Assembly: GCF_017168235.1 (NCBI RefSeq)
Contig: NZ_JABFAO010000004.1
Coordinates: forward strand, 359,771-423,770
Length of the DNA: 64,000 nucleotides
DNA from: Rhodococcus sp. KRD197
GTDB taxonomy: Bacteria; Actinomycetota; Actinomycetes; Mycobacteriales; Mycobacteriaceae
Reading direction: 5' to 3'
In this document: one piece after another, positions 1-9,692 of the stretch
Layout: each line of letters starts with the position of its first letter
How positions within the stretch are numbered: the first letter of the stretch is position 1
Notes under the pieces: model-generated
What the model was told of the DNA's origin: nothing
What the model saw: only the letters and a program-made list of their open reading frames with translations
The model's database searches: none
Made by a program: the position numbers and the translations under genes

Positions 1-932
1 ACGCCCGTCATTATGGCATCGAGCCTCGCGCCCTTCGCAACCCGAAGGAGCAGAGGCTCGGAAAGCGACGTTCCACGGAGCCGGTTTCGATCGAGCGTCG
101 TCGATCGTGTCCGCAGTAGGCCGTGCGCCACGTGCAGGCGGGTGCCGTCGTCGGTGACCGTGAGGTTGCCGTATGCGATCAGATATCGAGCACAGGCGAA
201 CAGGCTCGCCACGATCAGCAGGAGGACAAGGCCGAAGATGATGACCACCGCGATGCCGAGCCGCTCGGCTGAGTCGATGCCCTGGGAGATCACCGTCGAG
301 TCGGCGAGGCGTTCGCCGAGGCCGTACTGAAAGAGCACACCGACTGCAGCGGCGATGGTGACGACTCCGGTGAACGAGAACGGCGCGTACCGCACCCAGG
401 ACGTTCGCCAATGCGCGATCTCTGTTTCGACGGGCGGCGGCGTCCCAGGAATGTCGGATGCACGGGTCACGCGCTGCAGCAGCAGCTCGCGGAGTTCGGG
501 CACTGCCGTGGCGTCGAGGGCATTGAGCTCGAACCTCTCACCCTGGTCGGCCTGCTGGCCCGTGCCGATGCGCAGGATCGACAACCCGAGAATCCGATGC
601 AGCACGCCGGCCTCGATGTCGACGGACCTGATTCGGCTACGCGGCACCGACAGAAGCTTCTTCTGGAACACCCCGGAGCGGAGCTGCACGTGGACCGGGC
701 CGATGCGGTAGCTGGTGGTGAACCAGCGAAGCACCGCGAACACGAGCACCAGAACGAGAACGCCCAGGCCCCATAGATGATTGCCGCTCTGTGTGCCGAC
801 GACGAACGACACCAGCAGAATCGGCAGGACCTTGACGGCCTCGGTCACGGGATGGACGAGCAGCATCCGTTTGTCGAGACGTAGCCAGGGCTGTTGCTCC
901 TCGGCGGCGAGTAGTTCGGGGTCGGTACTCAC
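1..932 (-). CDS. Bacterial PH-domain membrane protein, YdbT-like (C-terminus outside window)
   Basis: The minus-strand frame opens at a GTG (932-930) and runs off the left edge after about 310 codons, so the C-terminus is missing. Seen: an N-terminal stretch, two hydrophobic segments, then a bPH_2-type block (YRIGPVHVQLRSG, followed by an RIRSVDIEAGVLHRILG-like stretch), another pair of membrane segments and the start of a second PH repeat. Known: YdbT/YdbS proteins are membrane-bound PH-domain proteins of largely unknown biochemical role. The start overlaps the stop of the upstream PH gene by four bases (GTGA), so the two are almost certainly co-translated. The family call is firm; function is unknown. 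Confidence 0.8.
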   Translation of the reverse strand, partial: MSTDPELLAAEEQQPWLRLDKRMLLVHPVTEAVKVLPILLVSFVVGTQSGNHLWGLGVLVLVLVFAVLRWFTTSYRIGPVHVQLRSGVFQKKLLSVPRSRIRSVDIEAGVLHRILGLSILRIGTGQQADQGERFELNALDATAVPELRELLLQRVTRASDIPGTPPPVETEIAHWRTSWVRYAPFSFTGVVTIAAAVGVLFQYGLGERLADSTVISQGIDSAERLGIAVVIIFGLVLLLIVASLFACARYLIAYGNLTVTDDGTRLHVAHGLLRTRSTTLDRNRLRGTSLSEPLLLRVAKGARLDAIMTG

Positions 933-1417
933 GTTGCGTCGCCCAGGGTCCGTCCGGCGATGTCGGTGAGCTGCGCGACTGTCCTGTCGGCAACATCTTT
1001 GTCCAGTGCGGTGATCTTGACCGCGCCCGCGGACGACGCGGTGGTCACCGTGACCGTCGAGAGGCCGAGCATGCGATCGATGGGACCGCGCTCGGTGTCG
1101 ACCGTCTGTACCCGCGAGATAGGCGCAATACGTCGTTCCTGATCGAACCAGCCGGTTCGCGTGTACACGGCGGAGTCGCTGATTTCCCAGCGGTGCACGC
1201 GATACCGCCACACCGGCACGACGATGATGTGCGCGGCGGCCACAACCACGGACGCTGCGAACACGGCCACGTGCGGCCACGTCGTCACATCACCGATGAT
1301 CACCGCCCACACGAGCTGAGCCAAGAACAGCGGAAGCCACATCAGAGCTGCATTGATCGCCCACAATTGCTTCGCACGGGGACTCGGACGCCACGCTGGG
1401 TCGGTCATCGTGATCAT
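929..1417 (-). CDS. Bacterial PH-domain membrane protein, YdbS-like
   Basis: A 162-residue protein with two hydrophobic helices near the N-terminus (about residues 23-42 and 48-68), followed by a bPH_2 domain (WRYRVHRWEISDSAVYTRTG, then ISRVQTVDTERGPIDRMLG). This is the normal size and order for YdbS-like proteins. An in-frame ATG nine bases inside (at 1408) is an equally possible start, because neither has a clear Shine-Dalgarno. It lies divergent to fbiC with about 65 bases between, and leads a two-gene operon with the larger PH-domain gene downstream. The molecular function is not known. Confidence 0.8.
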   Translation of the reverse strand: MITMTDPAWRPSPRAKQLWAINAALMWLPLFLAQLVWAVIIGDVTTWPHVAVFAASVVVAAAHIIVVPVWRYRVHRWEISDSAVYTRTGWFDQERRIAPISRVQTVDTERGPIDRMLGLSTVTVTTASSAGAVKITALDKDVADRTVAQLTDIAGRTLGDAT

Positions 1418-1484
1418 GCCTACAACGTAGTGGTACTACCCCCTCCGGTGGCACGCCCGAGTGTCGGAGGAGCATGATCGACTG

Positions 1485-4067
1485 GTGACCATGCTGCCCG
1501 ATCCCGCATCTGTAACTGCACGCGATGAAGAGAAAGCTCCCGCCCCGTCCGCCATGCGTCGCGTTCTGCGCCGCGCCCGTGAAGGTGTCGCTCTCAACGT
1601 CGACGAGGCCACCGTGCTGCTGCACGCCAGGGGCGAGGATCTGGTGGATCTGATGGCGTCGGCTTCGCGGGTTCGTGATGCGGGTCTGCTGGAGGCGGGT
1701 CGGGACAAGACCGTCAGCTATTCGCGCAAGGTGTTCATCCCGATCACACGCTTGTGCCGGGACAAGTGCCACTACTGCACGTTCGTCACGGTGCCCGGCA
1801 AGATTCGCGCTGGCGTCGATTCTGGGGGCCACGGCCTGTTCATGGACCCCGACGAAATCGTCGAGGTGGCCCGCAAGGGCGCCGAACTCGGTTGCAAAGA
1901 AGCACTGTTCACTCTCGGTGACAGGCCCGAGGATCGCTGGCCGGAGGCGAAGGAGTGGCTTGATTCGCGCGGGTACGACTCCACGCTCGATTACGTGCGC
2001 GCGATGGCGATCAAGGTGCTCGAGGAGACGGGTCTGCTGCCGCACCTGAACCCGGGGGTGATGTCGTGGCAGGAGCTGTCCAGGCTCAAGCCCGTCGCAC
2101 CGTCGATGGGCATGATGCTCGAGACGACCTCGCGGCGTCTGTTCGAAGAAAAAGGGCAGGCCCACTACGGCAGCCCGGACAAAGACCCCGAGGTCCGGCT
2201 ACGGACGCTGACCGACGCCGGACGGCTCAGCATCCCGTTCACGACGGGCATTCTCGTCGGCATCGGAGAGACTATCCGCGACCGCGCCGAGTCGATCATG
2301 GCTATCCGGAAGGCACACAAAGCTTTCGGGCATGTGCAGGAAATCATCGTGCAGAATTTTCTGGCCAAGAGCGACACTGCGATGCGTGGCACACCTGACG
2401 CGGGACTGGAAGAATTTCTCGCCACCATCGCCGTGACCCGTCTCCTGCTCGGACCGGCGATGCGGATTCAGGCGCCGCCGAACCTCGTGGAAGCGGCGGA
2501 GACCGCGGCTCTGCTCGGAGCCGGCGTCGACGATTGGGGTGGTGTCTCTCCGCTGACCCCCGACCATGTCAATCCGGAGCGCCCGTGGCCCAACCTCGAC
2601 ACCCTCGCCGAGCTCAGCTCGGCAGCGGGCTACACCCTCGTCGAACGCACAGCGGCGCAACCTCAGTACGTGCTCGCCGGGTCGCCGTGGATCGATCCGC
2701 GCATCGCAGCGCACGTGCGAGCGTTGACGGATCCGGAGACGGGGATGGCGCGCGCCGAGGTGACACCGACGGGACTGCCCTGGCAGGAACCCGACGAGGA
2801 ATGGGTGTCCTCCGGCCGCGTCGATCTGAACACCGAGATCGACACCGACGGCCGAAACACCGAGACCCGTTCGGACTTGGCCAATGCCTTCGGCGACTGG
2901 GAGTCCATTCGTGAACAGGTCCGCGATCTTGCCGGCCTCGAGCGCGTCGACCGCGATCTGGTGGCAGCGCTGACAGCTGCCGAGAAAGATCCTGCGGGAC
3001 TGTCCGACGAGCAATATCTCGCGCTGGCGACAGCCGAGGGGCCCGGTATGGACGCGGTGGCCGCGCTGGCCGACGATCTGCGCAAGCAGGTCAACGGAGA
3101 CACCGTCACCTACGTGGTGAACCGGAACATCAACTTCACCAACATCTGCTACACGGGCTGCCGCTTCTGTGCGTTCGCGCAGCGCAAAGGCGACGCCGAC
3201 GCTTTCACCCTCTCTACCGCCGAGGTTGCCGACCGCGCCTGGGAAGCGCACGCCGCGGGCGCGACCGAGGTGTGCATGCAGGGCGGAATCGACCCCGAGT
3301 TGCCCGTCACCGGCTACGCCGATCTGGTGCGGGCGGTGAAGGAGCGTGTGCCGTCGATGCACGTGCACGCCTTCAGCCCGATGGAGATCGTCAACGGGGC
3401 ATCGCGGGGCGGGCAGTCCATCCGCGATTGGCTGACCGAACTGCGGGTCGCGGGGCTCGACACCATCCCGGGAACGGCGGCAGAGATCCTCGACGACGAG
3501 GTGCGCTGGGTGTTGACCAAGGGCAAGCTACCCGCAGCCGAATGGATCGAAGTGGTCACCACGGCGCACGAGGTGGGACTGCGCTCGTCGTCGACGATGA
3601 TGTACGGCCACGTCGACAACCCGTCGCACTGGGTGGGGCACATGAACGTGCTCAAACGAATCCAGGATCGAACGGGTGGGTTCACCGAGTTCGTGCCGCT
3701 GCCGTTCGTGCACCAGAGCTCGCCGCTGTATCTCGCCGGTGCCTCGCGTCCCGGCCCGACCAATCGCGACAACCGCGCCGTCCACGCGCTGGCCAGGATC
3801 ATGCTGCACGGCCGGATCGACAGCATCCAGACGTCATGGGTCAAATTGGGCACCACGGGTACACAGGTGATGTTGAACGGGGGAGCGAACGACCTCGGTG
3901 GAACCCTGATGGAGGAGACGATTTCACGCATGGCAGGCAGTCAGAACGGTTCGGAGAAGACCGTGGCCGAATTGCACGACATCGCGGCAGGCATCGGCCG
4001 GTCGGCCCGCGAACGCACCACCACCTACGGTCTCGTGGACCGCGTCCCCGCAGTGGGACTTCTCTGA
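1485..4067 (+). CDS. fbiC: 7,8-didemethyl-8-hydroxy-5-deazariboflavin (FO) synthase FbiC
   Basis: Makes FO, the deazaflavin chromophore of coenzyme F420, from tyrosine and a pyrimidine intermediate. In actinobacteria it is one polypeptide carrying both radical-SAM halves (CofH- and CofG-like). Seen: two CxxxCxxC clusters, C91/C95/C98 in [10 protein letters not shown] and about C555/C559/C562 in [10 protein letters not shown], each in a full radical-SAM barrel. Length of 860 residues fits the mycobacterial protein (about 856). The frame is open from a GTG at 1461, but a GGAGGAG at 1466-1472 lies inside that extension and is well spaced for the GTG at 1485, so 1485 is preferred; ATG 1491 is the alternative. 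The next gene overlaps its stop. Confidence 0.96.
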   Translation: MTMLPDPASVTARDEEKAPAPSAMRRVLRRAREGVALNVDEATVLLHARGEDLVDLMASASRVRDAGLLEAGRDKTVSYSRKVFIPITRLCRDKCHYCTFVTVPGKIRAGVDSGGHGLFMDPDEIVEVARKGAELGCKEALFTLGDRPEDRWPEAKEWLDSRGYDSTLDYVRAMAIKVLEETGLLPHLNPGVMSWQELSRLKPVAPSMGMMLETTSRRLFEEKGQAHYGSPDKDPEVRLRTLTDAGRLSIPFTTGILVGIGETIRDRAESIMAIRKAHKAFGHVQEIIVQNFLAKSDTAMRGTPDAGLEEFLATIAVTRLLLGPAMRIQAPPNLVEAAETAALLGAGVDDWGGVSPLTPDHVNPERPWPNLDTLAELSSAAGYTLVERTAAQPQYVLAGSPWIDPRIAAHVRALTDPETGMARAEVTPTGLPWQEPDEEWVSSGRVDLNTEIDTDGRNTETRSDLANAFGDWESIREQVRDLAGLERVDRDLVAALTAAEKDPAGLSDEQYLALATAEGPGMDAVAALADDLRKQVNGDTVTYVVNRNINFTNICYTGCRFCAFAQRKGDADAFTLSTAEVADRAWEAHAAGATEVCMQGGIDPELPVTGYADLVRAVKERVPSMHVHAFSPMEIVNGASRGGQSIRDWLTELRVAGLDTIPGTAAEILDDEVRWVLTKGKLPAAEWIEVVTTAHEVGLRSSSTMMYGHVDNPSHWVGHMNVLKRIQDRTGGFTEFVPLPFVHQSSPLYLAGASRPGPTNRDNRAVHALARIMLHGRIDSIQTSWVKLGTTGTQVMLNGGANDLGGTLMEETISRMAGSQNGSEKTVAELHDIAAGIGRSARERTTTYGLVDRVPAVGLL

Positions 4068-4819
4068 TGGCAATGGACGATCGCACCGTCGCCTCTGCCC
4101 TCTATCGGGCCGTCGCCATCATCGACCCAGTGCTGGACGTCCTCGCCGCCCGCGACCCCCTGGGCCTGAAAGCACGCACTCACAGAACTGCGACCGCTGA
4201 CGATTCCGTCGTAGACAAAGTGCTCGGGGCGCTCGCTTCGGCATTGAACGCCACAGATTTTCCGGGTACCGAGGCGTGGGAGAAGCTCGACTCCGACGCC
4301 CGTTCCGACTGGTGGGTCGCACGTATCGGCGCGCTCAACACTGTCGCTGTCGCATTCCCCGGCGTGTTCGGAGTACTGATGAACAGGCTGCCGCTGCAGG
4401 ACCTCCTCGGCTTTGCCAACCAGGCCATGGTGCTGGTCGCAGTCGCGCGAGAGGCCGGCGTCACCGATCGGTCGGCGCATGTGCAACTGTTGGCCTCGGC
4501 GCTGTGCGAACGTGAGATCGACCCATCAGCCCCGGATACACCCGAGGCCGAGGAAGAGCCGAAGCCCGAGCGCGGTTGGGGTCCGTTCGCATTACTGCGA
4601 GCGATGTGGGACGTTGCTTCAGTGCTCAGAGATGTGTCGAGTGAACTGGCCAAGCGGCCGCACAGCAGGGCAGTGTTCCGCATGATCTCGGCGATCCCGC
4701 TGGTCGGTGGAGTCGCCAGCTACTTCGGCGAACGCGGCGCACTGTCTCGGGCTGCGGAGCAGGGACGCCGATGGGTGGCGGACCACGAGACCATTCCGAC
4801 AGCGCGCCTCAGCAAGTGA
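4067..4819 (+). CDS. Conserved hypothetical protein downstream of fbiC
   Basis: A 250-residue protein whose ATG shares one base with the fbiC stop (TGATG), so it is translationally coupled to FO synthase. No domain was recognised. The N-terminal half is helical with alternating hydrophobics (DPVLDVLAARDPLG, GVLMNRLPLQDLL). A short acidic linker (PEAEEEPKPERG) sits near residue 165, and a glycine-rich amphipathic stretch (AIPLVGGVASYFGERG) near residue 210 could associate with membranes. The coupling suggests a role linked to F420 or simple co-expression; neither can be decided from sequence. Confidence 0.75.
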   Translation: MAMDDRTVASALYRAVAIIDPVLDVLAARDPLGLKARTHRTATADDSVVDKVLGALASALNATDFPGTEAWEKLDSDARSDWWVARIGALNTVAVAFPGVFGVLMNRLPLQDLLGFANQAMVLVAVAREAGVTDRSAHVQLLASALCEREIDPSAPDTPEAEEEPKPERGWGPFALLRAMWDVASVLRDVSSELAKRPHSRAVFRMISAIPLVGGVASYFGERGALSRAAEQGRRWVADHETIPTARLSK

Positions 4820-4929
4820 GGACACCCTGCACTGGTTGCCTGAAATCTTCGTCGCGATACTAAGATGCTCAGGGCGCTCGAAGGCCAGCGGGACTACGGC
4901 ATCGACTATGCGAAAGGCAGAGGGCAGCA

Positions 4930-5253
4930 GTGACCTACACGATTGCAGAACCGTGCGTGGATGTACTGGACAAGGCGTGCATCGAAGAATGCCCGGTGGA
5001 CTGCATCTACGAGGGTGGTCGAATGCTGTACATCCACCCGGACGAGTGTGTCGACTGTGGCGCGTGTGAGCCGGTCTGCCCCGTCGAGGCAATCTTCTAC
5101 GAGGACGATGTTCCGGACCAGTGGAACGGATATGTCAGCGCCAACGTCGACTTCTTCGACGATCTCGGTTCACCCGGTGGAGCCGGCAAGCTCGGCAAGG
5201 TCGATTACGATCCGCCGTTCATCAAGGCACTGCCTCCCATGGGCGAGTCCTGA
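4930..5253 (+). CDS. fdxC: 7Fe ferredoxin FdxC
   Basis: Small 107-residue electron carrier with one [3Fe-4S] and one [4Fe-4S] cluster. Seen: the cysteine pattern C-x7-C-x3-C near the N-terminus ([14 protein letters not shown]), then [18 protein letters not shown] for the second cluster, followed by the usual actinobacterial tail ([15 protein letters not shown]). Length equals the mycobacterial FdxC. GTG start at 4930. It is followed 16 bases later by dapC, the same order as in mycobacteria, so the two are likely one operon. Known for the family: donates electrons to P450s and other reductive enzymes; the partner here cannot be named. Confidence 0.93.
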   Translation: MTYTIAEPCVDVLDKACIEECPVDCIYEGGRMLYIHPDECVDCGACEPVCPVEAIFYEDDVPDQWNGYVSANVDFFDDLGSPGGAGKLGKVDYDPPFIKALPPMGES

Positions 5254-5269
5254 TGGGTGAGATCTGAGA

Positions 5270-6373
5270 GTGGCCAGAATTTCGGTCGCGGCCTCTCTGC
5301 CCGATTTTCCGTGGGACTCGCTCACGGCCGCCAAGAACACAGCCCAGGCGCACCCTGACGGCATCGTGAATCTTTCGGTCGGCACACCCGTCGACCCGGT
5401 TGCCGAGATCATCCGCGACGCACTGGCGTCCGTCTCCGCCGAACCCGGGTACCCGACCACCATCGGTACCGTCGAGTTGCGCACGGCCGCCGTCGACGCG
5501 CTCGGGCGTCGCTACGGTGTCACGGGCATCGGTACCGACGCGGTCCTCCCCGCCATCGGGACCAAGGAGATGATCGCCTGGCTGCCGACGCTCCTCGGAC
5601 TCGGCGCAGGCGATCTCGTCGTCATCCCCGAACTGGCCTACCCGACCTACGAGGTCGGTGCACTGCTCGCGGGTGCACGTATCACCCGGGCCGACGGTCT
5701 CAACCGGCTCGGCCCGGAAAACGCCGCGCTGGTGTTCATCAACTCACCGTCCAACCCCAGCGGCAAGGTGCTTCCGATCGAGCACCTGCGCAAGGTCGTT
5801 GCATGGGCACGTGAACGGGACGCCGTCGTCGTCTCCGACGAGTGCTACCTCGGACTGACCTGGGACGCCGAAGCCGTCTCGATCCTCGACCCTCGCGTCT
5901 GCGACGGAGACCATACGAATCTGCTCGCAGTGCACTCGCTGTCGAAGACCTCGAACCTGGCGAGCTACCGAGCGGGCTTTGTCACCGGAGACCCGTCACT
6001 CGTGAAAGACCTCCTCGAGGTACGCAAACACGCAGGGATGATCGTGCCCCTGCCGGTGCAGGCGGCGATGACCGCCGCGCTGAACGACGACGAGCACGAG
6101 AAGATGCAGCGCGAGCGTTACCGCGCGCGAAGAATCGAGTTGAAGGCTGCCATCGAGAGAGCCGGATTCACCGTCGAGCACTCCGAGGCCGGGCTGTACC
6201 TCTGGGTCACCCGCGGCGAACCGTGCCGCACTACTGTCGACTGGTTCGCCGAGCGTGGCATCCTGACCGCCCCAGGCGAGTTCTACGGCCCATCCGGATC
6301 GCAGCACGTCCGTATCGCGTTGACCGCTACCGACGAACGCATCCACGCCGCAGCGGAGCGTTTGGCGCCTTAG
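5270..6373 (+). CDS. dapC: N-succinyldiaminopimelate aminotransferase DapC
   Basis: PLP-dependent class I/II aminotransferase of the succinylase branch of lysine/meso-DAP synthesis, acting between DapD and DapE, both encoded further on in this window. Seen: VFINSPSNPSGKV (the fold-type I Asn region), VVVSDECYLGL with the PLP-ring Asp, and the Schiff-base lysine in VHSLSKTSNLASYRAGF. The 367 residues match the actinobacterial DapC length. GTG start at 5270. It follows fdxC closely, and its TAG stop shares a base with the GTG of a small membrane ORF. Position next to fdxC supports DapC over other aminotransferases. Confidence 0.9.
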   Translation: MARISVAASLPDFPWDSLTAAKNTAQAHPDGIVNLSVGTPVDPVAEIIRDALASVSAEPGYPTTIGTVELRTAAVDALGRRYGVTGIGTDAVLPAIGTKEMIAWLPTLLGLGAGDLVVIPELAYPTYEVGALLAGARITRADGLNRLGPENAALVFINSPSNPSGKVLPIEHLRKVVAWARERDAVVVSDECYLGLTWDAEAVSILDPRVCDGDHTNLLAVHSLSKTSNLASYRAGFVTGDPSLVKDLLEVRKHAGMIVPLPVQAAMTAALNDDEHEKMQRERYRARRIELKAAIERAGFTVEHSEAGLYLWVTRGEPCRTTVDWFAERGILTAPGEFYGPSGSQHVRIALTATDERIHAAAERLAP

Positions 6374-6582
6374 TGCAAAAGTTCTCTGCTCGGAATGTGA
6401 GATCTCTGCTGCTCAGATATGGGACAGCGTTCGCCATTCAAATCTTGGTGCTCCTCATAATCACAGTTGGACTTCGGATACTCGGCATCAGTGATCCGCC
6501 GGGCTGGGCCTTTGCCGCTACCGGTGCATTCGTCTTCTGCCTTGCGTTGGCAGCACAGTCGGAAGATTCGTCTTCGAGGTAG
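6373..6582 (+). CDS. Small two-helix membrane protein, unknown
   Basis: A 69-codon frame beginning with a GTG that overlaps the last base of the dapC stop (TAGTG); an inner GTG at 6397 is another possible start. Seen: two hydrophobic helices (AIQILVLLIITVGLRILGI and WAFAATGAFVFCLALAA) joined by a short SDPPG turn, with an acidic-serine tail. Base composition differs from the neighbours: A/T-ending codons and codons such as AGA, ATA and TCT are frequent. No Shine-Dalgarno is obvious, so translation may depend on coupling to dapC. No family recognised; it could be a recent or accessory gene. Confidence 0.5.
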   Translation: MQKFSARNVRSLLLRYGTAFAIQILVLLIITVGLRILGISDPPGWAFAATGAFVFCLALAAQSEDSSSR

Positions 6583-6640
6583 GCGGCCTCGCCGAAATAT
6601 ACAGTTTGCGGTGGCTCGGCCCGGGTGGTTCCATTCCCGC

Positions 6641-7258
6641 ATGTCTCTCGGCCTGCTGCTCAGTTTCGCCGGTGTGTGCTTCCTGCTGGCAATCCTGCCG
6701 GGCCCGGATTCGTTCCTCGTGCTTCGCTACAGCATCGGAGGACTCCGTCCCGGGTTGGCGGCGGCGATGGGGGTCGCCATCGGTGGTCTGTTCTGGGCGG
6801 CGCTGGTCGCGGTCGGCTTGGCTGCGATCGTCGAGCAATCCGCCACCGCCTACCGCGTCATCAAGATCCTCGGCGGGCTCTACCTGCTGTACCTGGGTGT
6901 GCGTGCACTCAGGACCCGGCGCAAGAAGAAGGTCGACGGTGAATCGATCACTCCGGTGGCGGCCTCGGTCCGCTCGGCATTCGGTGCCGGAGTTCTCTCG
7001 TGTGCGCTCAATCCGAAGGTCGGGTTGTTCTACCTGGCCGTGGTGCCGCAATTTCTGACCGTCGTGACGTTCGCCGGCGCTATGACACTGGGCATCGTCG
7101 AAGTGGTCGTGGCGGCGTTGGTCATGGGTGCGTTCGCCGTGGTCGCGTCGCGGGCCGTCGCACTCCTGCGACGCCCCAAGGTGACCGATTGGCTGGACCG
7201 CATCAGCGCGGGAATTCTCGCCGCACTCGGCGTCGGTACGGTCGCGTCGTCGTTCTAG
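6641..7258 (+). CDS. LysE/RhtB-family amino-acid exporter
   Basis: A 205-residue inner-membrane protein with about six hydrophobic segments. Seen: the family signature near the N-terminus (FLLAILPGPDSFLVLRYSIGG), the conserved KILGGLYLLYLGVRAL block and the ALNPKVGLFYLAVVPQF motif, all typical of LysE/RhtB exporters. The frame is open further upstream, but the ATG at 6641 begins exactly where family members begin. There is no good Shine-Dalgarno before it. Known members export lysine, arginine, homoserine or threonine; substrate cannot be assigned here. Confidence 0.88.
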   Translation: MSLGLLLSFAGVCFLLAILPGPDSFLVLRYSIGGLRPGLAAAMGVAIGGLFWAALVAVGLAAIVEQSATAYRVIKILGGLYLLYLGVRALRTRRKKKVDGESITPVAASVRSAFGAGVLSCALNPKVGLFYLAVVPQFLTVVTFAGAMTLGIVEVVVAALVMGAFAVVASRAVALLRRPKVTDWLDRISAGILAALGVGTVASSF

Positions 7259-7267
7259 GGATATGCA

Positions 7268-7681
7268 CTAGCCGATGTCCCAGCCGCCACGTCTGATGCG
7301 CAGGATGTAGACGAGCTCGGTGCTGCCGAAAGCTTCGACCGTCGTGAAGCGTTTCGGTTCGGCGTTCTCCGAGGGATTGCGGGCATGGGCTTCCTCGTAC
7401 AGCTGTGACGCACGTAGGTCGGCAAGCTCCACTCGCGTCCAGAAGTCATCGGACTGCACCGAGTACACGAGCCGCGGTGCACCGTCGGAGACGTGTGCGG
7501 CATCGGGGTCGTCCTCGTCCTCGTCGATGCCAGCGGTGTCCAGATTGCGCTCGAGTTCTTCTTCGATGTCGTCATCGTGCTCGGCATCCGTCCCGATCAG
7601 GTAGACACCAGGCTGAAGATCCCCGGCCGCCACCGTCATGTACTCGGCGTAGTCGCCGGTGTCGATTCCGTCGGCATCCAT
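7268..7681 (-). CDS. Acidic conserved hypothetical protein
   Basis: A 137-residue protein, very acidic in its centre (DAEHDDDIEEELERNLDTAGIDEDEDDP near residues 32-58), with a more structured C-terminal part (RLVYSVQSDDFWTRVELADL, FTTVEAFGSTELVYILRIRRGG). No known domain recognised. The start chosen is ATG 7681; the open frame continues upstream but overlaps the divergently transcribed fadD36, whose GTG lies only 17 bases away. The two genes must therefore share a very compact promoter region or use leaderless transcripts. Confidence 0.6.
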   Translation of the reverse strand: MDADGIDTGDYAEYMTVAAGDLQPGVYLIGTDAEHDDDIEEELERNLDTAGIDEDEDDPDAAHVSDGAPRLVYSVQSDDFWTRVELADLRASQLYEEAHARNPSENAEPKRFTTVEAFGSTELVYILRIRRGGWDIG

Positions 7682-7698
7682 GTCTGTACGGTAACCAT

Positions 7699-9099
7699 GT
7701 GCTGCTTCGTTCCTTGAATCCACTCGCCGTCGCCCGCGGACACGACATCCCCGACGCCGTGACAATCGGGGATATTTCCCTCTCACGCGGCGATATTCTC
7801 GGCGCCGCGACATCGGTTGCCGAGCGGATCTCGCAGGCTGAGCGGCTCGCTGTGCTGGCGACCCCGTCGGTCAAGACTGTCCTCGCCGTCGTCGGATGCC
7901 TCATCGCGGGTGTGACGGTGGTTCCTGTGCCACCGGATGCCGGCGTGGCCGAGGTCGAGCACATCCTGCGTGATTCGGGCGCGCAAGCCTGGCTGGGTGA
8001 CGCCCCGGAGAACACCGCGGGTCTGCAGGTGCTACCCGTCCGCCAGCACGCGCGGTCGTGGCACAGTTACCCCGATCCGCATCCGTCGTCCATCGCGTTC
8101 GTGCTGTACACCTCGGGCACCACCGGTCCGCCGAAGGGCGTGCTGCTCTCACGGCAGGCAATTGCGGCCGGTCTCGACGCGCTTGCGGAGGCCTGGCAGT
8201 GGACGTCGAAAGACACGTTGGTGCACGGCCTTCCGCTCTTCCACGTTCACGGGTTGATCCTCGGCATTCTGGGGCCACTTCGGGTGGGGAGCCCGGTGGT
8301 TCACACCGGCAAACCCACGCCGGAACGGTATGCCGCTGCGGCAGGAACGCTGTACTTCGGGGTTCCGACGGTGTGGTCGCGCATTGCTGCCGACGAGGAC
8401 TCGGCGCGAGCCCTCTCACATGCGCGTCTGCTGGTCTCCGGCAGTGCGCCGCTGCCGGTTGCTGTGTTCGACAGGCTTCGCGAACTCACCGGGCAGGCGC
8501 CGATCGAGCGCTACGGCATGAGCGAAACTCTCATCACGATCAGTACCCGCGCCGACGGTGAACGACGGCCAGGCTCCGTCGGAACGCCGGTGGCAGGCGT
8601 CGAAACGCGGTTGTGTGGCGAGTCGGGGGAGATCCTGCCGCACGACGGGGAAACGATCGGGGCACTTCAGGTCAGGGGACCCATGTTGTTCGACGGGTAC
8701 CTCAACAACCCAGAGGCGACGTCGAAGTCCTTCACCGAGGACGGTTGGTTCGACACCGGAGATGTCGCCCTGATCGAGCCCGACGGCTTTCACCGCATCG
8801 TCGGACGGGCATCGACCGATCTCATCAAGACCGGTGGATATCGCGTCGGCGCGGGCGAGATCGAGGCAGTGCTGCTGGCGCATCCCAGTGTCGACGAGGT
8901 CGCTGTGGTCGGCCTACCGGACGAGGACCTCGGTCAGCGAATAGTTGCCTTCGTCGTCGGGTCCGGTGTCGAGGAGCGAGTGCTGATCGACCTGGTGGCC
9001 TCGGAGTTGTCGATGCACAAGCGGCCGCGAGAAGTACGTGTGGTGGACTCCCTACCTCGCAATGCCATGGGCAAAGTGCAGAAGAAGCAGCTGGGCTGA
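7699..9099 (+). CDS. fadD36: Acyl-CoA synthetase FadD36
   Basis: Adenylate-forming enzyme that activates a carboxylic acid to its acyl-CoA. Seen: P-loop-like VLYTSGTTGPPKGVLLS, YGMSETLIT, the GWFDTGDV adenylate-binding motif, GGYRVGAGEIE hinge and the catalytic lysine in NAMGKVQKKQL near the C-terminus. The sequence matches what I recall of mycobacterial FadD36 throughout, including LTGQAPIERYGMSE and the short length (466 residues, smaller than typical FadDs). GTG at 7699 gives MLLRSLNP, the same N-terminus as FadD36. It lies divergent to an acidic hypothetical gene. Confidence 0.9.
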   Translation: MLLRSLNPLAVARGHDIPDAVTIGDISLSRGDILGAATSVAERISQAERLAVLATPSVKTVLAVVGCLIAGVTVVPVPPDAGVAEVEHILRDSGAQAWLGDAPENTAGLQVLPVRQHARSWHSYPDPHPSSIAFVLYTSGTTGPPKGVLLSRQAIAAGLDALAEAWQWTSKDTLVHGLPLFHVHGLILGILGPLRVGSPVVHTGKPTPERYAAAAGTLYFGVPTVWSRIAADEDSARALSHARLLVSGSAPLPVAVFDRLRELTGQAPIERYGMSETLITISTRADGERRPGSVGTPVAGVETRLCGESGEILPHDGETIGALQVRGPMLFDGYLNNPEATSKSFTEDGWFDTGDVALIEPDGFHRIVGRASTDLIKTGGYRVGAGEIEAVLLAHPSVDEVAVVGLPDEDLGQRIVAFVVGSGVEERVLIDLVASELSMHKRPREVRVVDSLPRNAMGKVQKKQLG

Positions 9100-9101
9100 A
9101 A

Positions 9102-9692
9102 TCAGGCCAAGGTCCCGAAACCGACTATCGCGGAATCGGACTGGACGTCCACGGTGTGTACGCGGATCTTGCCGAACTCGTTGCCGCCCACTGTCGTCGC
9201 GGTGTCACCGTCGACCGCAACGATGATATTGGTGTGTTGGCCGGTCCAGCTGCTGTTGTCGTACAGAACAACGTCTCCGACGCTCGGTTCGTAGCCGGTC
9301 GGTTCGAATCTCTCTTGTTGCTGGTAGAACTCGGTGAGCGTGTACACGCCGGGGATGCGCCAGCTTCCGGAGTTCGGATTGCTCAGCGGCTGGCCGGCCT
9401 CGCGCATGATCCAGCTGACGAAATTGGCGCACCACGCTTGCTCGACGCCCTCGGAATAGAAGGTGCCCGGCCGTTGCCGCTCGTGCTCGAGGCGAAGCAG
9501 ATCGACGACCGTTGCTTGCTCTGCGGTCAAGGTCGAGGTGTCCACCTCGGGGAATGCGGCGGTGTCCCACGGGAAATATCGACTCGGAGCGATCCACAGG
9601 ACCGCGCCGACGATCACGACCACCACCGCAAGAACTCCCGCGATGAGGCGGCCGGTTCGCCGCCGCGGACGGGCGGGGGAGTCGATGCTCAT
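9102..9692 (-). CDS. Membrane-anchored CHAP-domain amidase/endopeptidase
   Basis: A 196-residue protein with a basic N-terminus (RPRRRTGR), a single membrane helix at about residues 16-34 and an extracytoplasmic CHAP domain. Seen: the catalytic Cys region EQAWCANFVSW (Cys88), GDVVLYDNSSWTGQHTNIIVAV with the catalytic His, and a following NEFGK, the expected Cys-His-Asn order of NlpC/P60-CHAP papain-like hydrolases. Such enzymes cut peptidoglycan stem peptides. The longer frame upstream of ATG 9692 runs into the next intergenic region and looks non-coding. It converges with fadD36, with two bases between stops. Confidence 0.85.
   Translation of the reverse strand: MSIDSPARPRRRTGRLIAGVLAVVVVIVGAVLWIAPSRYFPWDTAAFPEVDTSTLTAEQATVVDLLRLEHERQRPGTFYSEGVEQAWCANFVSWIMREAGQPLSNPNSGSWRIPGVYTLTEFYQQQERFEPTGYEPSVGDVVLYDNSSWTGQHTNIIVAVDGDTATTVGGNEFGKIRVHTVDVQSDSAIVGFGTLA

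Noticed and set aside
2199..3368. 389-codon minus-strand frame opposite fbiC
   Set aside because: A high-GC mirror frame of the strongly conserved fbiC; its translation has no domain features and is rich in Arg/Gly/His.
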